From the NCBI GenBank assembly GCA_902779875.1, contig CACZCX010000017.1, forward strand, positions 56,848 to 120,847: a stretch of 64,000 nt of DNA. Direction: 5' to 3'. How positions within the stretch are numbered: the first letter of the stretch is position 1; the number at the start of each line of letters is the position of its first letter. Under the pieces are notes generated by a model. The model was not told the DNA's origin. It was given only the letters and a program-made list of their open reading frames with translations, and searched no databases. Shown piece after piece: positions 61,617 through 64,000 of the stretch. This DNA comes from an uncultured Bacteroidales bacterium. GTDB lineage: Bacteria > Bacteroidota > Bacteroidia > Bacteroidales > Bacteroidaceae. Both the position numbers and the translations under genes were made by a program.

Positions 61617-62948
61617 ATGGATTTAGTAAACAGAGTAAAGGAGTACATTGACCGTAACCGGCTTCTGGAGAGCAGACAGCCCGTCCTGGTTGGGTTGAGC
61701 GGCGGAGCTGACAGCACCGCCCTGCTTAAGGTATTGCTTGCTCTGGGTTATCCGTGCACTGCAGTACACTGCAACTTCCACCTGCGCGGAAGCGAGAGCG
61801 ACCGTGACCAGGAGTTCGTGACAGCGCTGTGCCGCACCCTCGGCGTGGAACTGGTAACATGCAGCTATGATACGCGCAAGTATGCATCGGACCACGGCAT
61901 ATCGATTGAGATGGCCGCACGGGAATTGCGTTACGCCGATTTTGAGCGTATCATGAAGGAGCGCGGCGCCGCTGCAGTATGCATAGCCCACCACCGTGAC
62001 GACTCTGTGGAGACCGTGCTGCTCAACCTCATAAGAGGCACCGGAATCAAAGGTCTCACGGGCATCAAGCCCCGTAACGGCCATATCATACGCCCGCTTC
62101 TGTGCCTGTCGAGAGACGAGATAGAGCAGTGGCTCAAGGAGAACGGCCAGTCATATGTGACTGACAGCACCAATCTGGAGACTGATTATACCCGCAACAA
62201 GGTACGTCTCAAGCTGCTACCGCTCATGCGTGAGATCAACCCCTCGGCCGATGAGGCCATACTAAGCACCTCCAGCCATCTGCAAATGGCTTATGACATA
62301 TGCCTCCCGGCTCTTGAGGCCATGCGTGACCGATGCGTCCGCGAGAAAGACGGCATTATGACAATTAGCATTGACGCCCTGAGCACCCTGCCCTCGGTTC
62401 AGGGATTTCTCTTTGAGATTCTCTCTCCGCTGGGATTCAACGAGACACAGATAGCTGCGGTATCACGTTCGCTCCACTCGCAGCCGGGCACGCGGTTCCT
62501 CTCCTCCACTCACCAGATTGTCAAGGACCGTGACTCGTTCATGGTATCGGCCCTGTCCGGTTCGGAACCGGATGAGATTACCGTAAGCCTTGATACGACT
62601 GAGGTGAAGCTGACCGGGGGCGGCATGCTGAGCATAAGGACCGCACCCGCGGGATCGGCCATATCGGCCTTACCGGAAACAGCCACTCTCGATGCATCAC
62701 TGCTGAGCAGGGGCGCCATCACCATACGCCGCTGGCGTGAAGGCGACTGGTTCATACCGTTCGGCATGAAAGGGCGCAAGCTGGTGAGCGACTACCTGAC
62801 CGACTGCAAGGTCAGCCCTCTGGAGAGAGAACGACAGCTGGTGGCTCTCCACGGCGATGACATAATCTGGGTCATGGGCCGACGAAGCGACAACCGCTAC
62901 CGTGTAAGTCCACGGACAGAGACACAGCTCATTCTTACATTATCATAA
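61617..62948 (+). CDS. tilS: tRNA(Ile)-lysidine synthase
   Basis: 443 residues. P-loop VLVGLSGGADSTALLKVLLA (SGGxDS), AVHCNFHLRGSESDRD, SIEMAARELRYADFERIM, CIAHHRDDSVETVLLNLIRG, IRPLLCLSRDEIEQWL and TDSTNLETDYTRNKVRLKLL cover the N-terminal PP-loop domain; a C-terminal substrate domain follows (VSDYLTDCKVSPLERERQLV). Converts C34 of tRNA-Ile(CAU) to lysidine. Ends at a bidirectional terminator. Confidence 0.97.
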   Translation: MDLVNRVKEYIDRNRLLESRQPVLVGLSGGADSTALLKVLLALGYPCTAVHCNFHLRGSESDRDQEFVTALCRTLGVELVTCSYDTRKYASDHGISIEMAARELRYADFERIMKERGAAAVCIAHHRDDSVETVLLNLIRGTGIKGLTGIKPRNGHIIRPLLCLSRDEIEQWLKENGQSYVTDSTNLETDYTRNKVRLKLLPLMREINPSADEAILSTSSHLQMAYDICLPALEAMRDRCVREKDGIMTISIDALSTLPSVQGFLFEILSPLGFNETQIAAVSRSLHSQPGTRFLSSTHQIVKDRDSFMVSALSGSEPDEITVSLDTTEVKLTGGGMLSIRTAPAGSAISALPETATLDASLLSRGAITIRRWREGDWFIPFGMKGRKLVSDYLTDCKVSPLERERQLVALHGDDIIWVMGRRSDNRYRVSPRTETQLILTLS

Positions 62949-62952
62949 AAAA

Positions 62953-62977
62953 CGGACCGTCCTTTACGAACGGTCCG
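62953..62977. terminator. Bidirectional terminator between tilS and GH3 genes
   Basis: Stem CGGACCGT…ACGGTCCG between two convergent stops, with CTTTATTTC on the plus side and TTTTTTATG on the minus side. Confidence 0.88.
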
Positions 62978-63000
62978 CTTTATTTCTGGCTCTTACGGAA

Positions 63001-63999
63001 TCAGATTGTGACAGTCGCCTTAAGACGGATATCGTCCGATGCGCCGCCGAGCATGAGCTCAATCTCACCGTTCTCCAGTGTCCAGCCGTCGGTGGTCTTG
63101 GACTCGTCCCAGTAGCGGAGTTCCGATACGGGAACCTCCAGGGTTACGGTCTTGGTCTCACCTGCGCCCAGGGTTACGCGCTTGAATGCCTTGAGCTCCT
63201 TGTAGGGACGCTCAACCTTGGAATCCTTATAGTGCACGTAGAGCTGTGCCACCTCATCGGCCTCCATGCCGCCCTCGTTCTTGAGGTTGAATGTAACCTT
63301 GATCACATCCTTTGCGCCGTATTTGGTCTTGTTGGTCTTTATGTTGGAGTAACCGAAATCAACATATGACAGACCGTGTCCGAATGCGTACATGACGGGC
63401 TTCTCCTTGGTGTCGAACCAGCGGTAACCTACCAGCAGTTTCTCGGTGTAGAGTGCATCAGGCACTGCGTTTGAACGGCGTGAGCTGCCGTTGCCGCCCA
63501 GATCCTGACGGTACATGTTGGTGAACAGGTCACCATCGGCCGATGCTCTCTGCGGGAAGTTACCCATAGCATATGCGGGTGAGTCCTCAAGCTTGATGGG
63601 GAATGTGAAAGGCAGCTTGCCTGAGGGGGCTATAGCGGGTGAATATTTCTCAAGTTTCTGCAGATCACAGGGACCGCCGCTTATTATAACGCTTACTATG
63701 TTGGGGTTTACAGCCGATATGGCTGCAACCAGCTCCTCCTGACCCAGTGTGAGCTTGATGTCTGAACGGTCACTGCCCTCAGTCTCGATGCTCTTGCTGG
63801 TACCTCCTACAAATATTACCAGGTCTGCCTCCTTTGCGGCCTTGATAGCCTCAATGAGCAGATCGGTGTTGATTGAGGGAGTAGCGGCAGGTCTGCCCCA
63901 TCCACCAGCCTGCGGCAGAGCATAACCCTCGTTAAAGGTAACCTGTACACCGTTTCCGGCATGGTTCTGAATACCCATGAGCGGGGTAATCTCATAAGG
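63001..63999 (-). CDS. Glycoside hydrolase family 3, C-terminal part (partial)
   Basis: 333 residues visible; the frame is open to the window edge (PYEITPLMGIQNHAG…), so the N-terminal catalytic barrel and the nucleophile Asp are outside. Seen: the GH3 C-terminal domain with ADLVIFVGGTSKSIETEGSD (acid/base loop: E in 'ETEGSDRSD'), LGQEELVAAISAVNPNIVSV and PLMYAFGHGLSY-like VMYAFGHGLSYVDFGYSN, then a fibronectin-III-like domain (KVTFNLKNEGGMEADEVAQL, TLEVPVSELRYWDES). Predicted beta-glucosidase or beta-xylosidase; fits with GH10/GH51/GH43. Confidence 0.92.
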   Translation of the reverse strand, partial: PYEITPLMGIQNHAGNGVQVTFNEGYALPQAGGWGRPAATPSINTDLLIEAIKAAKEADLVIFVGGTSKSIETEGSDRSDIKLTLGQEELVAAISAVNPNIVSVIISGGPCDLQKLEKYSPAIAPSGKLPFTFPIKLEDSPAYAMGNFPQRASADGDLFTNMYRQDLGGNGSSRRSNAVPDALYTEKLLVGYRWFDTKEKPVMYAFGHGLSYVDFGYSNIKTNKTKYGAKDVIKVTFNLKNEGGMEADEVAQLYVHYKDSKVERPYKELKAFKRVTLGAGETKTVTLEVPVSELRYWDESKTTDGWTLENGEIELMLGGASDDIRLKATVTI

Positions 64000-64000
64000 A

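Overview
The window looks like chromosomal DNA from a gut-type Bacteroidales bacterium (Prevotella/Bacteroides/Muribaculaceae-like; the genus cannot be fixed from the sequence). The grounds are the Bacteroidetes promoter consensus TTG-N19/20-TAnnTTTG found repeatedly, the near absence of Shine-Dalgarno sites, lipoprotein signals, C-terminal sorting-domain-like ends (…GIYIxxGxKVxI), families typical of the order (DUF4301, DUF1573, DUF5112/5113-like kinases, M56/BlaI pairs, 6-bladed propeller lipoproteins), and the block thrS-infC-rpmI-rplT followed by a Bacteroidales-1/6S-like RNA. Most genes are ordinary chromosomal genes. No phage, plasmid, transposase, CRISPR or secretion island was seen.

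Layout. 1-8 kb: tail of one secreted protein, a second secreted protein and a 47-residue peptide; a BlaI/M56 regulator-sensor pair; small membrane proteins and a broken GNAT gene; an outer-membrane barrel; a propeller lipoprotein; tRNA-Arg. 8-16 kb: dispanin/DUF2752 pair; a four-gene minus-strand signalling operon (secreted beta-helix-like protein, giant tandem histidine kinase, response regulator, AbgT-like membrane protein); trmO; DUF1573. 16-23.4 kb: DUF4301, flavodoxin, enolase, tRNA-Gly, two serpin lipoproteins. 23.5-28.7 kb: GH51 arabinofuranosidase, MltG, GH10 xylanase. 28.7-41 kb: a long minus-strand housekeeping run (pgm, GH43, 5'-nucleotidase, SPOR lipoprotein, ruvX, def, TPR protein, thrS, infC, rpmI, rplT, ncRNA). 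41-51 kb: flippase, three glycosyltransferases, acyltransferase, BASS transporter, rlmH, and an aminotransferase plus ketoisomerase-acyltransferase fusion for a 3-amino-deoxysugar. 51-55.4 kb: tRNA-Ser, tRNA-Glu, a BASS transporter, and a Na/Pi transporter fused to a PhoB-type DNA-binding domain. 55.4-64 kb: CE15 esterase, nuclease/phosphatase, beta-helix lipoprotein, a third BASS-like protein, a lipase-like lipoprotein, tilS and the C-terminal part of a GH3 enzyme. GH51, GH10, GH43, CE15 and GH3 together suggest arabinoxylan use, although they are scattered and no SusC/SusD pair is present.

Unusual features: (1) a NptA-type phosphate transporter with PhoU and a C-terminal PhoB/OmpR winged helix, and an 11-bp-spaced direct repeat resembling a Pho box just upstream of its promoter; (2) a threonyl-tRNA synthetase with a clean in-frame loss of about 30 residues that removes the Cys-Arg-Gly-Pro-His part of the editing site; (3) a 42-bp palindromic repeat family (nine copies, mostly pairs) that sits at gene ends and often supplies or touches the stop codon; (4) a second, about 141-bp, MITE-like family with 16-18-bp terminal inverted repeats, one fragment of which coincides with the breakpoint of the GNAT pseudogene; (5) partial tRNA copies beside two intact tRNA genes; (6) a kinase that keeps an internal signal peptide, the mark of a fusion of two sensor proteins.
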